A stretch of DNA of 44,747 bases from Terriglobia bacterium (GTDB taxonomy: Bacteria > Acidobacteriota > Terriglobia > Acidiferrales > UBA7541). Numbering within the stretch: the stretch's first letter is position 1; each line of letters begins with the position of its first letter. Shown here piece by piece: positions 18,231 through 26,108 of the stretch. The notes below the pieces were generated by a model. That model was not told where the DNA came from and searched no databases. It saw nothing but the letters and a program-made list of their open reading frames with translations. The translations under genes were made by a program, and so were the position numbers. The stretch spans positions 1-44,747 of the forward strand of contig JAIQEV010000032.1 in NCBI GenBank assembly GCA_020073585.1, read 5' to 3'.

Positions 18231-19268
18231 ATGTACATAGACATTCTTGCCTTTGTCGTTGCGCTCTTATCCTCCTTGATCCTGACCCTCCCGGTGAAAG
18301 CTCTTGCCCTGCGCGTGGGCATGGTGGATCTGCCGGGCCCGCGTAAGGTCCATCACGCGCCCATCCCCCTCCTCGGCGGCTTGGCCATCTACGCCGGCGT
18401 CATCCTGGCCTTTCTCTTCGTCATGAGTCCCGCGGCGCGCGCGCAGAGTGTGGGCATTCTTGCCGGCGCCACGCTGGTCGGGCTCGTCGGGGTGCTCGAC
18501 GATCGCGGCTTGTTGCATCACCAGGTGAAACTCTTCCTCGGCATGCCCGTCGCGGCGCTCATCCTGCTCGCCAGCGGCATCCATTCGGGCATCTTGAGCT
18601 TGCTCATCGGCGGCCGCATCGGTTCCATTCTGGATGCCGTGCTCACGGTGATCTGGGTCGTGGGCATCACCGCGGCGTTCAGCATTCTGGACCACATGGA
18701 CGGCCTGTGCGCGGGCGTTGCGGCCATGGCCTCTCTCTTCTTCGCCGTCTTTGCCGGCCTCAACGGCCAGCCCCTGGTGGCCACGCTGGCCGCCGCCGTC
18801 CTCGGGGCCTCCGTCGGTTTTCTGCGCTGGAATTTCAAGCCCGCGAAAATTTTCATGGGCGATGGCGGAGCCATGTTCCTGGGCTTCCTGATGGCCACCC
18901 TGGGACTGAAGCTGCGCCTCGCCGATGCCACTTCGGTGGCCGAATGGCTCGTGCCCTTGCTGATTCTTATTGTGCCCATCTTCGACACCACCCTGGTGAC
19001 CATCTCGCGCTCGCGCCGCGGCCTTGTCCCCTTTACCACCCCGGGCAAGGACCATGCTGCGCATCGCCTGGTGAATCTGGGCCTCGGGCAGCGCGGCGGC
19101 GTACTGGCCCTCTACGCCCTCGGAGCCTTGGGCGGCAGCACCGCTCTCGTGGTCAGCCATTTCTCCGTGCGTGATACCTTGTTGACTGGCGGCGCCTGTG
19201 CCGTGGTTGTGCTCCTGGGCGTGGCGCTGTTCGAACGCGCTCCCTACCAGCGCCAGCAGAAGCCCTGA
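18231..19268 (+). CDS. WecA/TagO-type polyprenyl-phosphate sugar-1-phosphate transferase
   Basis: A 345-residue polytopic membrane enzyme of the PNPT family, which transfers a HexNAc-1-phosphate from UDP-HexNAc to undecaprenyl phosphate to start glycan synthesis. ATG 18231 has GAGGA upstream. Motifs are DLPGPRKVHHAPIPLLGG (residues 30-47), LVGVLDDRG near 88 (Mg-binding Asp-Asp), ILDHMDGLCAG near 160 (LxDxMDGL), KPAKIFMGDGGAMFLGF near 204, PIFDTTLVTISR near 248 and the final HAAHRLVNLGLGQR loop. About ten transmembrane helices alternate with these loops. The central motif reads SILDHMDG where most WecA have N[LF]LDNMDG; His for Asn is unusual but tolerated by conservative size. Confidence 0.9.
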   Translation: MYIDILAFVVALLSSLILTLPVKALALRVGMVDLPGPRKVHHAPIPLLGGLAIYAGVILAFLFVMSPAARAQSVGILAGATLVGLVGVLDDRGLLHHQVKLFLGMPVAALILLASGIHSGILSLLIGGRIGSILDAVLTVIWVVGITAAFSILDHMDGLCAGVAAMASLFFAVFAGLNGQPLVATLAAAVLGASVGFLRWNFKPAKIFMGDGGAMFLGFLMATLGLKLRLADATSVAEWLVPLLILIVPIFDTTLVTISRSRRGLVPFTTPGKDHAAHRLVNLGLGQRGGVLALYALGALGGSTALVVSHFSVRDTLLTGGACAVVVLLGVALFERAPYQRQQKP

Positions 19269-19274
19269 ACTGTG

Positions 19275-19293
19275 GCGGTCTCTTCGGGACCGC
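19275..19293. repeat. GCGGTC/GACCGC hairpin after the WecA-type gene
   Basis: GCGGTCT (19275-19281) pairs with GGACCGC (19287-19293, one G-T pair) around CTTCG, 6 bp after the stop. There is no T-run. The stem core is the same GACCGC/GCGGTC as in the tandem hairpins at 19553-19596. Confidence 0.45.
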
Positions 19294-19395
19294 ATGCGCT
19301 GCTGGCCGCCCCATTGCTCTTCGCGCTCTCCGTTCGCGGCGTTTCTCTGTAATCCCCCTGTAACAAACGGTTTATTTTTCCGCGTGCTCCTTGCT

Positions 19396-19423
19396 TTGCC
19401 ACTGTGCACGGTTTCGTTATAAT
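19396..19423 (+). promoter_or_regulatory. Strong sigma-70 promoter for the flavoenzyme gene
   Basis: TTGCCA (19396-19401), a 16-bp spacer and a perfect TATAAT (19418-19423) form the best promoter in the window. It predicts a transcript start near 19430 and a leader of about 190 nt before ATG 19621, containing two copies of a hairpin repeat. The rest of the 352-bp gap after the WecA-type gene holds no supported gene. Confidence 0.65.
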
Positions 19424-19551
19424 TGCCCGGCGCCCTCTCACGCATCCGCATGCTGCATGCCCCACGCGTTGGGAGAATTGAATGAAGAGTTGATGCCGGG
19501 ACACGGGCAATCCGGTGCTCCGGATTCCCGGCACTGCGTATCTGAAGATCG

Positions 19552-19597
19552 TTGACCGCTTCGCGGTCACAAAAATCGTTGACCGCTATGCGGTCAC
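19552..19597. repeat. Tandem 27-bp hairpin repeat, locus 1
   Basis: Two copies of TGACCGC-N3-GCGGTCA (19553-19569 and 19580-19596) are spaced exactly 27 bp apart. Each is preceded by GT or T and followed by C and A-rich sequence. They lie 25-68 nt upstream of the flavoenzyme start, inside its predicted leader. The same pair with the same 27-bp period occurs at 23426-23469. Confidence 0.85.
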
Positions 19598-19620
19598 AGA
19601 AGTCACAGAAGAGAGTGTCC

Positions 19621-20793
19621 ATGGCGGAACGAAAACCGGTGGGCAAGACCGCCGAAGCGGATGTTGTCGTCGTCGGGGGATCGGCGGCGGGCCTGTTCAC
19701 CGCGGCGCTGCTGGCGCGCGGTGGCCGGTCCGTACGCGTGCTGGAAGCGGCTCCGGAACTCGGTCCGGCTCCGCGCACGCTCATCGTCACCCATCAGTTG
19801 CGCCCTTTGCTGGGCCCGGCCGCCGGCGCGGCCACGGTCAATGAAATCCGTCGTTTTGAGCTCTTCACCAACGGCCGCTCGGCCCAGGTGGCCCTGGCCA
19901 AGCCCGATCTGATCATCGAACGCACGAAATTGATCCGGGCCCTGGCCGCCGATGCCCAGCACGCCGGCGTCAAGATTGATTGCAGCACGCGCTTCCAGGG
20001 TGTCGCCGCCAATGCCCGCGGTCTCCGCCTGGAAGTGGAGTCCGGCGGAAAGCGCGAGGAGTTCCATGCCGCCAGCGTGGTCGGCGCGGACGGCGTCGCC
20101 AGCCGCGTGGCTCGCTCGGCCGGCTGGCCCCCCCTGCAAACCGTCTCCCTGTTGCAGGCCATCGTGCGCCTGCCCAAGGATTGCCCCCCGGACACGGTGC
20201 GGGTGTGGTTCGTCCCCGAAGATACTCCCTATTTCTACTGGCTCATTCCGGAATCCCCGCAACGCGCCGCCCTGGGCCTGATCGCCGCGGATTCCGCGGG
20301 GGCCATGGGCTGCCTCACGCGCTTCCTCGAGAAAAAAGGCATGGAGCCGCTGGAGTGGCAGGGCGCGCGCATTCCCGAGTACCGTCGCTGGATTCCGGTG
20401 CGCCGCCGCCTGGGGCGGGGCGACGTCTATCTGGTCGGTGATGCCGCGGCGCAGGTGAAGGTCACCACCGTCGGCGGGCTGGTTACCGGCTTCCGCGGCG
20501 CGCGCGGTGTGGCTGAGGCCATCCTGAACGGCGGACACAGCGCGGAACTTCGCGCCCTGCGCCGCGAACTGGGCGCGCATTGGCTGATCCGCCGGGCCCT
20601 GCACGATTTCGCGCAAGCCGATTATTGCCGGCTGGTGGACATGCTGAATGTTTCGGCGTGCAACGCCCTCGGCGCGATCTCCCGCGACGAAGCCGCGCGC
20701 CTTCTCTGGCAGACGGTCCGCCAGCAGCCCCGCCTGGTCTTGCTCGGCCTGCGCGGCCTGCTCCTGGGCCGCGGTGGTGCCCGCCCTGCCTGA
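19621..20793 (+). CDS. FAD-dependent oxidoreductase, geranylgeranyl reductase family
   Basis: A 390-residue flavoprotein. The N-terminal Rossmann motif is ADVVVVGGSAAGLFTAALLA (13-32) with the acidic residue in VLEAAPE. The second FAD motif is VYLVGDAAAQVKVTTVGG near 273-287, as in geranylgeranyl reductases, followed by GFRGARGVAEAI. The middle domain has VVGADGVASRVARSAG and YFYWLIPESPQRAALGLIA. Family members saturate isoprenoid double bonds (chlorophyll, archaeal lipids, menaquinone side chains) or hydroxylate aromatics. ATG 19621 is chosen at the start of homology; the frame upstream reads through the hairpin repeats. Its place next to a polyprenyl-phosphate glycosyltransferase suggests a polyprenol or quinone substrate, which is inference. 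Confidence 0.82.
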   Translation: MAERKPVGKTAEADVVVVGGSAAGLFTAALLARGGRSVRVLEAAPELGPAPRTLIVTHQLRPLLGPAAGAATVNEIRRFELFTNGRSAQVALAKPDLIIERTKLIRALAADAQHAGVKIDCSTRFQGVAANARGLRLEVESGGKREEFHAASVVGADGVASRVARSAGWPPLQTVSLLQAIVRLPKDCPPDTVRVWFVPEDTPYFYWLIPESPQRAALGLIAADSAGAMGCLTRFLEKKGMEPLEWQGARIPEYRRWIPVRRRLGRGDVYLVGDAAAQVKVTTVGGLVTGFRGARGVAEAILNGGHSAELRALRRELGAHWLIRRALHDFAQADYCRLVDMLNVSACNALGAISRDEAARLLWQTVRQQPRLVLLGLRGLLLGRGGARPA

Positions 20794-20843
20794 CCTTTAC
20801 CGGTCTGCTCCCCAGGCGCTTGATCTTCCGTGTGCTCGCGCAA

Positions 20844-20872
20844 CGGGCAAGTCGTACGGTTTGGCTTGCCCG
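20844..20872. other. Inverted repeat between flavoenzyme and ugd
   Basis: CGGGCAAG (20844-20851) pairs with CTTGCCCG (20865-20872) around a 13-nt loop. It may stabilise or end the upstream transcript, but there is no T-run. Confidence 0.4.
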
Positions 20873-20997
20873 CTGTTGTGCAACCCGCTGCACCGGCCCG
20901 GCAGATCACTTTTCCGGCGGTCTCCGATAGTGTAGAAAAGAGAGCAGTCATTGCGGGCATGCGGGACGCCCTTGGCCTAAACGGAGCGGAGGTCTTT

Positions 20998-22350
20998 TTG
21001 CGCATCTCGGTGATTGGTTGCGGGTACGTCGGTCTGGTGACCGGCGCGTGTCTGAGCGAAGCTGGCCACCAGGTCATCTGCACGGACATTGACGCCGCGC
21101 GCATTGCCCAGCTGCAAGCCGGCGAAGTCCCCATCTATGAGGAGCACCTCGGCGAATTGCTGGACTCCTGCCGCCGGGCCCAGCGCATCTCCTTCACCGC
21201 CGACGCCGCGGAAGCCATCCGCGCCAGCGACGCCATTTTTATCTGCGTGGGCACGCCCCCGAAGGAGTCCGGCGCCGCCGATCTTTCCGCCATCGACCAC
21301 GTTGCCAGGCAGATCGCGCGGGAAGCGCGCACCCCCAAGCTGGTGGTGGAGAAGAGCACCGTGCCGGCGCGCACCGGGATCGAGCTGAGCCGCGCCCTCA
21401 AGGCTTACGGCAAGGACAGCGGCGTCCAGTTCCGCGTCGCTTCCAATCCCGAATTTCTCCGCGAGGGCACCGCGATCCTGGATTTCTTCCACCCCGACCG
21501 CATCGTCGTCGGCGTCGAGGACGAAATTGCCGCCGAGCAGTTGCGCGAGATCTACCGGCCGATCCTCGAGCGCAAATTCCACTGCCCCGTGCACGACGGC
21601 AAGTGCGGCGGCAATCCGCAAGCCACCTTTCTGGTCACCACCATCAACAGCGCCGAACTCATCAAGCACGCCTCCAACTCTTTCCTGGCCCTGAAGATCA
21701 GCTATGCCAACGTCATCGCCGATCTCTGCGAAAAAATCGGCGCCGACGTCGAAGAGGTCACCCGCGCCATGGGCCTCGATCCCCGCATCGGCGCGCCCTT
21801 TCTCAAGGCCGGCCTGGGCTTCGGCGGCTTCTGTTTTCCCAAGGACATTCAGGCCTTTATCCATCTGGCCGATTCGGTCGGCGTGGATTTCGAAATGCTC
21901 AAGGCCACCGAGCGCGTCAACAAACAGCGCCTCGACCGTTTTCTCGACAAGGTGCATAAGGCCCTGTGGGTGGTCAAAGGAAAGAAGATCGCCGTGCTCG
22001 GTCTGGCTTTCAAGGCCAATACCGACGATATCCGTTTCGCCCCGGCCCTCGAAGTCGTCAGCCGCCTGCTCGCCGAGGGCGCCGAAGTGCGCGCCTGCGA
22101 TCCCCAGGCCATCGCCCGGACCCGGGCGCAATTCCCCCAGGTGAGCTACCACGAAGATCCCTACGAAGCGCTGCTCGATGCCGATGCCGCCCTGCTCTGC
22201 ACGGAGTGGGACCTCTTCCGCACGATCGACTGGGCCCGCGCCGCGAAAATCATGGCCCGGCAACTGGTGATTGATGGGCGCAATCTCTACGCTCCGGCGA
22301 AGATGCGCGAACTGGGCTTCGAATACCACTGCTTCGGCCGCGCGGAATAA
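20998..22350 (+). CDS. ugd: UDP-glucose 6-dehydrogenase
   Basis: Ugd oxidises UDP-glucose to UDP-glucuronate with two NAD+. The protein is 450 residues from a TTG start at 20998 (LRISVIGCGYVGLVTG), with GGAGG five nt upstream; an ATG at 20959 adds 13 unmatched residues. Motifs are GCGYVGLVTGACLSEAGH at the N-terminus, VEKSTVPARTG near 118, NPEFLREGTAILDFFHPDR near 155, and the catalytic cysteine at about 279 in GFGGFCFPKDIQAF. VLGLAFKANTDDIRFAP marks the C-terminal UDP-binding domain. It is convergent with the UDP-glucuronate decarboxylase and shares a terminator with it; together they would make UDP-xylose. Confidence 0.95.
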   Translation: MRISVIGCGYVGLVTGACLSEAGHQVICTDIDAARIAQLQAGEVPIYEEHLGELLDSCRRAQRISFTADAAEAIRASDAIFICVGTPPKESGAADLSAIDHVARQIAREARTPKLVVEKSTVPARTGIELSRALKAYGKDSGVQFRVASNPEFLREGTAILDFFHPDRIVVGVEDEIAAEQLREIYRPILERKFHCPVHDGKCGGNPQATFLVTTINSAELIKHASNSFLALKISYANVIADLCEKIGADVEEVTRAMGLDPRIGAPFLKAGLGFGGFCFPKDIQAFIHLADSVGVDFEMLKATERVNKQRLDRFLDKVHKALWVVKGKKIAVLGLAFKANTDDIRFAPALEVVSRLLAEGAEVRACDPQAIARTRAQFPQVSYHEDPYEALLDADAALLCTEWDLFRTIDWARAAKIMARQLVIDGRNLYAPAKMRELGFEYHCFGRAE

Positions 22351-22392
22351 CGAAGGCCGTTGACCGTCAAGCGTTGCAAATTTCATGCCGGT

Positions 22393-22436
22393 AAAAAAAA
22401 GAGCGGGCGCGCAAGCGCCCGCTCTTTTTCCTTTTA
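22393..22436. terminator. Bidirectional terminator between ugd and the decarboxylase
   Basis: GAGCGGGCGC (22401-22410), loop GCAA and GCGCCCGCTC (22415-22424) form a perfect 10-bp stem. It is flanked by eight As on the left and CTTTTTCCTTTT on the right, so it can stop transcription from both convergent genes. Confidence 0.93.
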
Positions 22437-22463
22437 ACTGGCGGCGGTTCGCTTTCCGCTGCG

Positions 22464-23411
22464 TTACGCGGACTTCCCCGCCGCAAACTGCTTCTTGAAA
22501 TAATCCAGCGTCAACCCCAGCCCCTCTTCCAGATTCACCTTGGGTTCCCACTTCAGGATCCGCCGGGCCTTGCTGATGTCCGGGCAGCGCCGCTTCGGGT
22601 CGTCCTGCGGAAGCGGCTCGAAAATGATCGGTTTCGCGCCCGGAAAATGCGCGCGCACGCGTTCCGCGAATTCCAGGATGGTGATCTCCTGCGGATTGCC
22701 GATGTTCACGGGCAGGTGCTCGTCCGATAGCATCAGCCGGTAAATTCCTTCGATCAGGTCGGAGACGTAGCAGAAGCTGCGCGTCTGCTTGCCGTCCCCA
22801 TACACCGTCAGCGGCTGCCCCGTCAGCGCCTGGTGCACGAAGTTCGGCAGCGCCCGCCCGTCGTTCAGCCGCATGCGCGGTCCGTAGGTGTTGAAGATCC
22901 GCACGATGTGCGTGTCCACCCCGTGCGCGCGGTGGTAGGCCATGGTCATGGCTTCCGCGAAGCGCTTGGCCTCGTCGTACACCCCGCGCGGCCCGATGGG
23001 GTTCACGTGGCCCCAGTATTCCTCGTGCTGCGGCGAAATCTCCGGATCGCCGTAGCATTCACTTGTGGAGGCCAGGAAAAACTTGGCCTTCTTGGCCAGC
23101 GCCAGCCCCAGCGCGTTATGCGTCCCCAGCGAGCCCACCTTCAGCGTCTGGATGGGCAGCTTCAGATAGTCCACCGGGCTGGCCGGGGAGGCGAAGTGCA
23201 GCACGTAATCCACGGGCCCCGCAACTTCGATATAGCGCGTGACGTCCGCCCGCGCCATCTGAAACCGCGGATTCCCCCGCAGGTGCGCCACGTTGCATTC
23301 CATCCCGGTGACCAGGTTGTCCAGCGCCAGCACTTCCCAGCCTTCGGCGAGGAGCCGGTCGCACAGATGCGACCCGAGAAAGCCCGCCCCGCCGGTGACC
23401 ACTGCGCGCAT
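22464..23411 (-). CDS. UDP-glucuronate decarboxylase (UDP-xylose synthase)-like SDR
   Basis: A 315-residue NAD-dependent [13 protein letters not shown] is at 6-15. The active site [16 protein letters not shown] has Thr116 and Glu118, and [16 protein letters not shown] has Tyr145 and Lys149. [19 protein letters not shown] is the hallmark of UXS enzymes, which decarboxylate UDP-glucuronate to UDP-xylose; dTDP-glucose dehydratases and ArnA decarboxylase domains differ here. [16 protein letters not shown] and [16 protein letters not shown] also match UXS. The start is ATG 23411; upstream in frame the sequence reads through the tandem hairpin repeat (DRRAVN-type peptides) and is not coding. With the convergent ugd it forms the UDP-GlcA to UDP-Xyl route. 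Confidence 0.9.
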   Translation of the reverse strand: MRAVVTGGAGFLGSHLCDRLLAEGWEVLALDNLVTGMECNVAHLRGNPRFQMARADVTRYIEVAGPVDYVLHFASPASPVDYLKLPIQTLKVGSLGTHNALGLALAKKAKFFLASTSECYGDPEISPQHEEYWGHVNPIGPRGVYDEAKRFAEAMTMAYHRAHGVDTHIVRIFNTYGPRMRLNDGRALPNFVHQALTGQPLTVYGDGKQTRSFCYVSDLIEGIYRLMLSDEHLPVNIGNPQEITILEFAERVRAHFPGAKPIIFEPLPQDDPKRRCPDISKARRILKWEPKVNLEEGLGLTLDYFKKQFAAGKSA

Positions 23412-23424
23412 GTTTCCCCCTGAG

Positions 23425-23470
23425 TTGACCGCTCTGCGGTCACACCTGAAATTGACCGCTCTGCGGTCAC
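23425..23470. repeat. Tandem 27-bp hairpin repeat, locus 2
   Basis: Two copies of TGACCGC-TCT-GCGGTCA (23426-23442 and 23453-23469), again spaced exactly 27 bp. They lie 15-58 nt upstream of the decarboxylase ATG (minus strand). They match locus 1 at 19553-19596 in stem, period and position relative to a start codon; only the 3-nt loop and 8-nt spacer differ. Confidence 0.85.
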
Positions 23471-23510
23471 GCAAAAAGTCCGTGAAGGATTGTAGCCTGT
23501 GCCGCGTGGA

Positions 23511-23539
23511 TTGACCACACACCCCGCCAACGTTAAGAT
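23511..23539 (+). promoter_or_regulatory. Sigma-70 promoter for the DUF218 gene
   Basis: TTGACC (23511-23516) and TAAGAT (23534-23539) are separated by 17 bp, with a predicted start about 27 nt before ATG 23573. Confidence 0.55.
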
Positions 23540-23572
23540 GCTCGAACTCCTGGGGAACTCTGTATCGCTCGC

Positions 23573-24241
23573 ATGCCCGAAACCGATAATCGGCCCTTGC
23601 CGCGCCGCCGCCCCTGTTGCTGGACGCTTCTCGTAATCGGCGTCCTCGCTTTTCTTTTTCTGCTGGCCGCCACCGCGGCGCTGTACCGCGCCGGCCGCTG
23701 GCTGCTCGTCCAGGATCCCCTGCAAAAAGCGGCCGCCATTGCCGTCCTCAGCGGGCGCATGCCCTTGCGCGCCGAGGAGGCCGCAGCCCTCTACCGGGAC
23801 GGTTGGGCGCCGCAAGTCTGGATCACGCACGCCCCGGAACCAGGCAGGGAACTGCAGATCCTGGGCATTGATTTCGTCGGGGAGGACTTTTACAGCGTGC
23901 GCGTGCTTCTGCGCCTGGGCGTCCCGGCGGACGCCATCCGCGTGCTCCCTTCCGGCGCGGTGAACACCGCCGCCGAGTTGGACCTCCTCGCTAAGCAGCT
24001 CGAGCAGAGCGGCGGGCGCTCGCTCATCGTGGTTACTTCCAAATCGCACACCCGGCGCGTGCGCACTCTCTGGCGCATGCTCGCAAAACCCGGCCAGAGC
24101 CTGATCGTGCGTCCGGCGGCGGACGACCCCTTCGATCCGGCCCATTGGTGGCGCACCAGCGGCGACGCCCTGGAAGTCGTGCGCGAGCTCCTTGGCTTGG
24201 CCAATGCCTGGGCCGGCCTGCCCTTGCACGCCCGGCAATAA
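23573..24241 (+). CDS. DUF218 (YdcF/SanA-like) membrane protein
   Basis: A 222-residue protein. An N-terminal transmembrane helix ([20 protein letters not shown], 17-36) is preceded by basic residues, so the body is probably outside the cytoplasmic membrane. The DUF218 fold is seen in [49 protein letters not shown] and [20 protein letters not shown]. The family includes ElyC/SanA, linked to undecaprenyl-phosphate recycling and envelope integrity in enterobacteria. That fits the surrounding glycan genes. It has its own promoter and is convergent with cpsB. Confidence 0.85.
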   Translation: MPETDNRPLPRRRPCCWTLLVIGVLAFLFLLAATAALYRAGRWLLVQDPLQKAAAIAVLSGRMPLRAEEAAALYRDGWAPQVWITHAPEPGRELQILGIDFVGEDFYSVRVLLRLGVPADAIRVLPSGAVNTAAELDLLAKQLEQSGGRSLIVVTSKSHTRRVRTLWRMLAKPGQSLIVRPAADDPFDPAHWWRTSGDALEVVRELLGLANAWAGLPLHARQ

Positions 24242-24335
24242 CCGCGCGCGTTAGGGCCCGAAAGTTGCCGATGGAAAAGAACCGCGGCTGCCTGGCGGGA
24301 GAGTTGCTCCCCTCTGCCGCCTTCCCACTTTCTTT

Positions 24336-25106
24336 TCAGAAAAAGAAAAACCGCTTACGCCTCGCTGCCGGCCGCTTATCCGCCAGCGGCGGAACGTGCG
24401 GCAGCGCCTGCCCTTCCAGGGCCGCACGCGGATTGTCGCGGAACAGCGCCTGCGCCTTTTCCGCTCCGAACAATTCCGTGACCGCCCGGTAGCTCTTCTT
24501 CATCATCAGTGGCCGCCTCCGGGAATCGTGTGCGTCGCTGGCGGCGAAGTGCACCAGGCCCTCCGCGATCCAGGTTTCCGCAATGCGCCGCGGCGCCGAT
24601 CCGAACGCCCCGATCAGCGCCCCCGCGGTCACTTGCGCGTAGCAGCCCTGCTCGATCCACTGCCGCAGCCGCTCCGGGTGGCTGTTGAGAATGCTGTTCC
24701 GCTCGGGATGCGTGATGATGGGTTGCAGACCGGCCAGTTGCAGGTCGTGCAGCGTCTGGTCCATCGACCGCGGTATCGAATAATCGCTGAATTCCACCAG
24801 CAGGTAGTTGTTCTGGTTGATGCAGAAGCGCTCCCGCCTGTCCTTCAGCGCCTGGAGATTTTCCGTGTTGAGATGGAAGTCGCACCCGGTCGCCAGCGTC
24901 AGCCGGTCTCCGACCAGGCCCTGCAGTTCGTCGCGCTCCCGGCGCACCCGCGCGTATTCGAAGGGGTACTCGCTGCTGGCGTGCGGCGTGGCCACGATAT
25001 GCGTGATGCCCTGGGCGATGGCCGACTCCGCCATCGCCAGCGATTCCTCCATCGTTTCCGGACCGTCATCGACCCCGGGCAGGATATGGCAGTGAATATC
25101 GACCAT
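24336..25106 (-). CDS. CpsB/CapC-type tyrosine phosphatase (PHP family)
   Basis: A 256-residue metal-dependent (Mn) PHP phosphoesterase. The first metal motif is VDIHCHILPGVDDGPETMEES (His5, His7, Asp13-14), followed by ITHIVATPHASSEYPF near 35, ATGCDFHLNTEN near 71, LQPIITHPERN and VHFAASDAHDSRRRP near 190-205. These are the metal ligands of CpsB/YwqE, which dephosphorylate BY-kinases and so regulate polysaccharide export. No BY-kinase or Wzx/Wzy gene is in the window. The last residues KRFFFF come from a T-run before the stop and may double as part of a terminator. Confidence 0.9.
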   Translation of the reverse strand: MVDIHCHILPGVDDGPETMEESLAMAESAIAQGITHIVATPHASSEYPFEYARVRRERDELQGLVGDRLTLATGCDFHLNTENLQALKDRRERFCINQNNYLLVEFSDYSIPRSMDQTLHDLQLAGLQPIITHPERNSILNSHPERLRQWIEQGCYAQVTAGALIGAFGSAPRRIAETWIAEGLVHFAASDAHDSRRRPLMMKKSYRAVTELFGAEKAQALFRDNPRAALEGQALPHVPPLADKRPAARRKRFFFF

Positions 25107-25127
25107 GGATCGCGCCAGTCTCTTTCT

Positions 25128-25511
25128 TTAGTGGTGCCAGGCGGCGATCGCCTGCCACGCCCCCAGCACAAACATCGCCCCTGCAAATATCTGCCGCATC
25201 CGCCGCGGCTTCAAGCTCTCGGCGAGCCGGCTCCCGGCGATGCCGCCCAAAAAAATTCCCGGGATCAGCAGCAGCCCGACGCGCCAGGAAACGTCGCCCG
25301 CCTTCCAGTACGTCAGAAATGCCAGCAGGCCGGTTGGCGGCACCAGCGCGATCAGGCTCGTGCCCTGCGCCCGGTGCTGGCTGAAACCAAACAACAGGCC
25401 GAGCAGGGGCACGAGCAGGACTCCTCCGCCCGCTCCGAAGAGCCCCGCGGCAACGCCGCAGGCACAGGCCACGGCAAAGACCGCTGTCTGCCGCAGCACC
25501 GTATCAGGCAC
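25128..25511 (-). CDS. TauE/SafE family permease, half-size (second of tandem pair)
   Basis: A 127-residue membrane protein with four helices. GVAAGLFGAGGGVLLVPLL near 19 and HRAQGTSLIALVPPTGLLAF near 45 are the first-repeat signatures of TauE/SafE anion exporters (sulfite, sulfoacetate and similar). Full-size members have about 250 residues with two such repeats; here each repeat is a separate gene. It starts with GTG at 25511, overlapping the preceding gene by 8 nt. The two products probably form a heterodimer. Substrate unknown. Confidence 0.8.
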   Translation of the reverse strand: MPDTVLRQTAVFAVACACGVAAGLFGAGGGVLLVPLLGLLFGFSQHRAQGTSLIALVPPTGLLAFLTYWKAGDVSWRVGLLLIPGIFLGGIAGSRLAESLKPRRMRQIFAGAMFVLGAWQAIAAWHH

Positions 25512-25911
25512 CGGACCTCACCGTAGGCGCGTCCGCCGTGTTAGGGGACGTTTGCAGGGTCTTGCGCCACAGCAGGAACGCGGAAACCATCACGAAACAC
25601 CCGAATCCGCCCCGTAGATGGTTGGAAGCCATTGGGATGGCAATCCGGCTGCCCAGATACCCCCCCACGAGGATGCCCAGCGCGCTGAGAATCCCCGCGC
25701 GCAGATCCACGTCGCCCCGCTTCCAGTAATGGAACAGCGCTCCGAGTCCCAGCGGCGGCAACAAAATGAACAGGGAAGTGCCCTGCGCGAGGTGCTGGTC
25801 CATGCGCAGAAGATACACCAGCGCCGGCACGACCACGATGCCTCCGCCGATCCCGAACAGCCCGACCAGGAGGCCGACACCAAATCCGAAAAGGATGATC
25901 ACCAGACTCAT
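25504..25911 (-). CDS. TauE/SafE family permease, half-size (first of tandem pair)
   Basis: A 135-residue product from ATG 25911 (MSLVIILFGFGVGLLVG). Four helices; GLFGIGGGIVVVPALVYL and HLAQGTSLFILLPPLGLGAL repeat the motifs of the downstream paralogue, so the pair arose by duplication. The longer frame starting at 25983 adds 24 unmatched residues. Its stop lies inside the next gene (8-nt overlap), suggesting coupled translation and an obligate pair. Confidence 0.8.
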   Translation of the reverse strand: MSLVIILFGFGVGLLVGLFGIGGGIVVVPALVYLLRMDQHLAQGTSLFILLPPLGLGALFHYWKRGDVDLRAGILSALGILVGGYLGSRIAIPMASNHLRGGFGCFVMVSAFLLWRKTLQTSPNTADAPTVRSGA

Positions 25912-26108
25912 GGGCTCGCGTATTCTGAAGCGAAAACATCTTCGCCCGAATAGGCGGGTCTGGCAACTGGAATTGCTCTGCAAGCAAACGCCCCGGCGTC
26001 CCCCGCTTTTTCGCCGGGTCGATTCCCTGCTATAGTAAAGAGTCTTTGACCCGTCGATCGTGCGACTTTTGGGCCTTTGCAGAAGCCTTGAGGAGAGATA
26101 CGGAGTTT

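Noticed and set aside
22361-22375. Third copy of the TTGACCG hairpin after ugd
   Set aside because: Only GTTGACCGTCAA is present; the GCGGTCA arm and 27-bp partner are missing.
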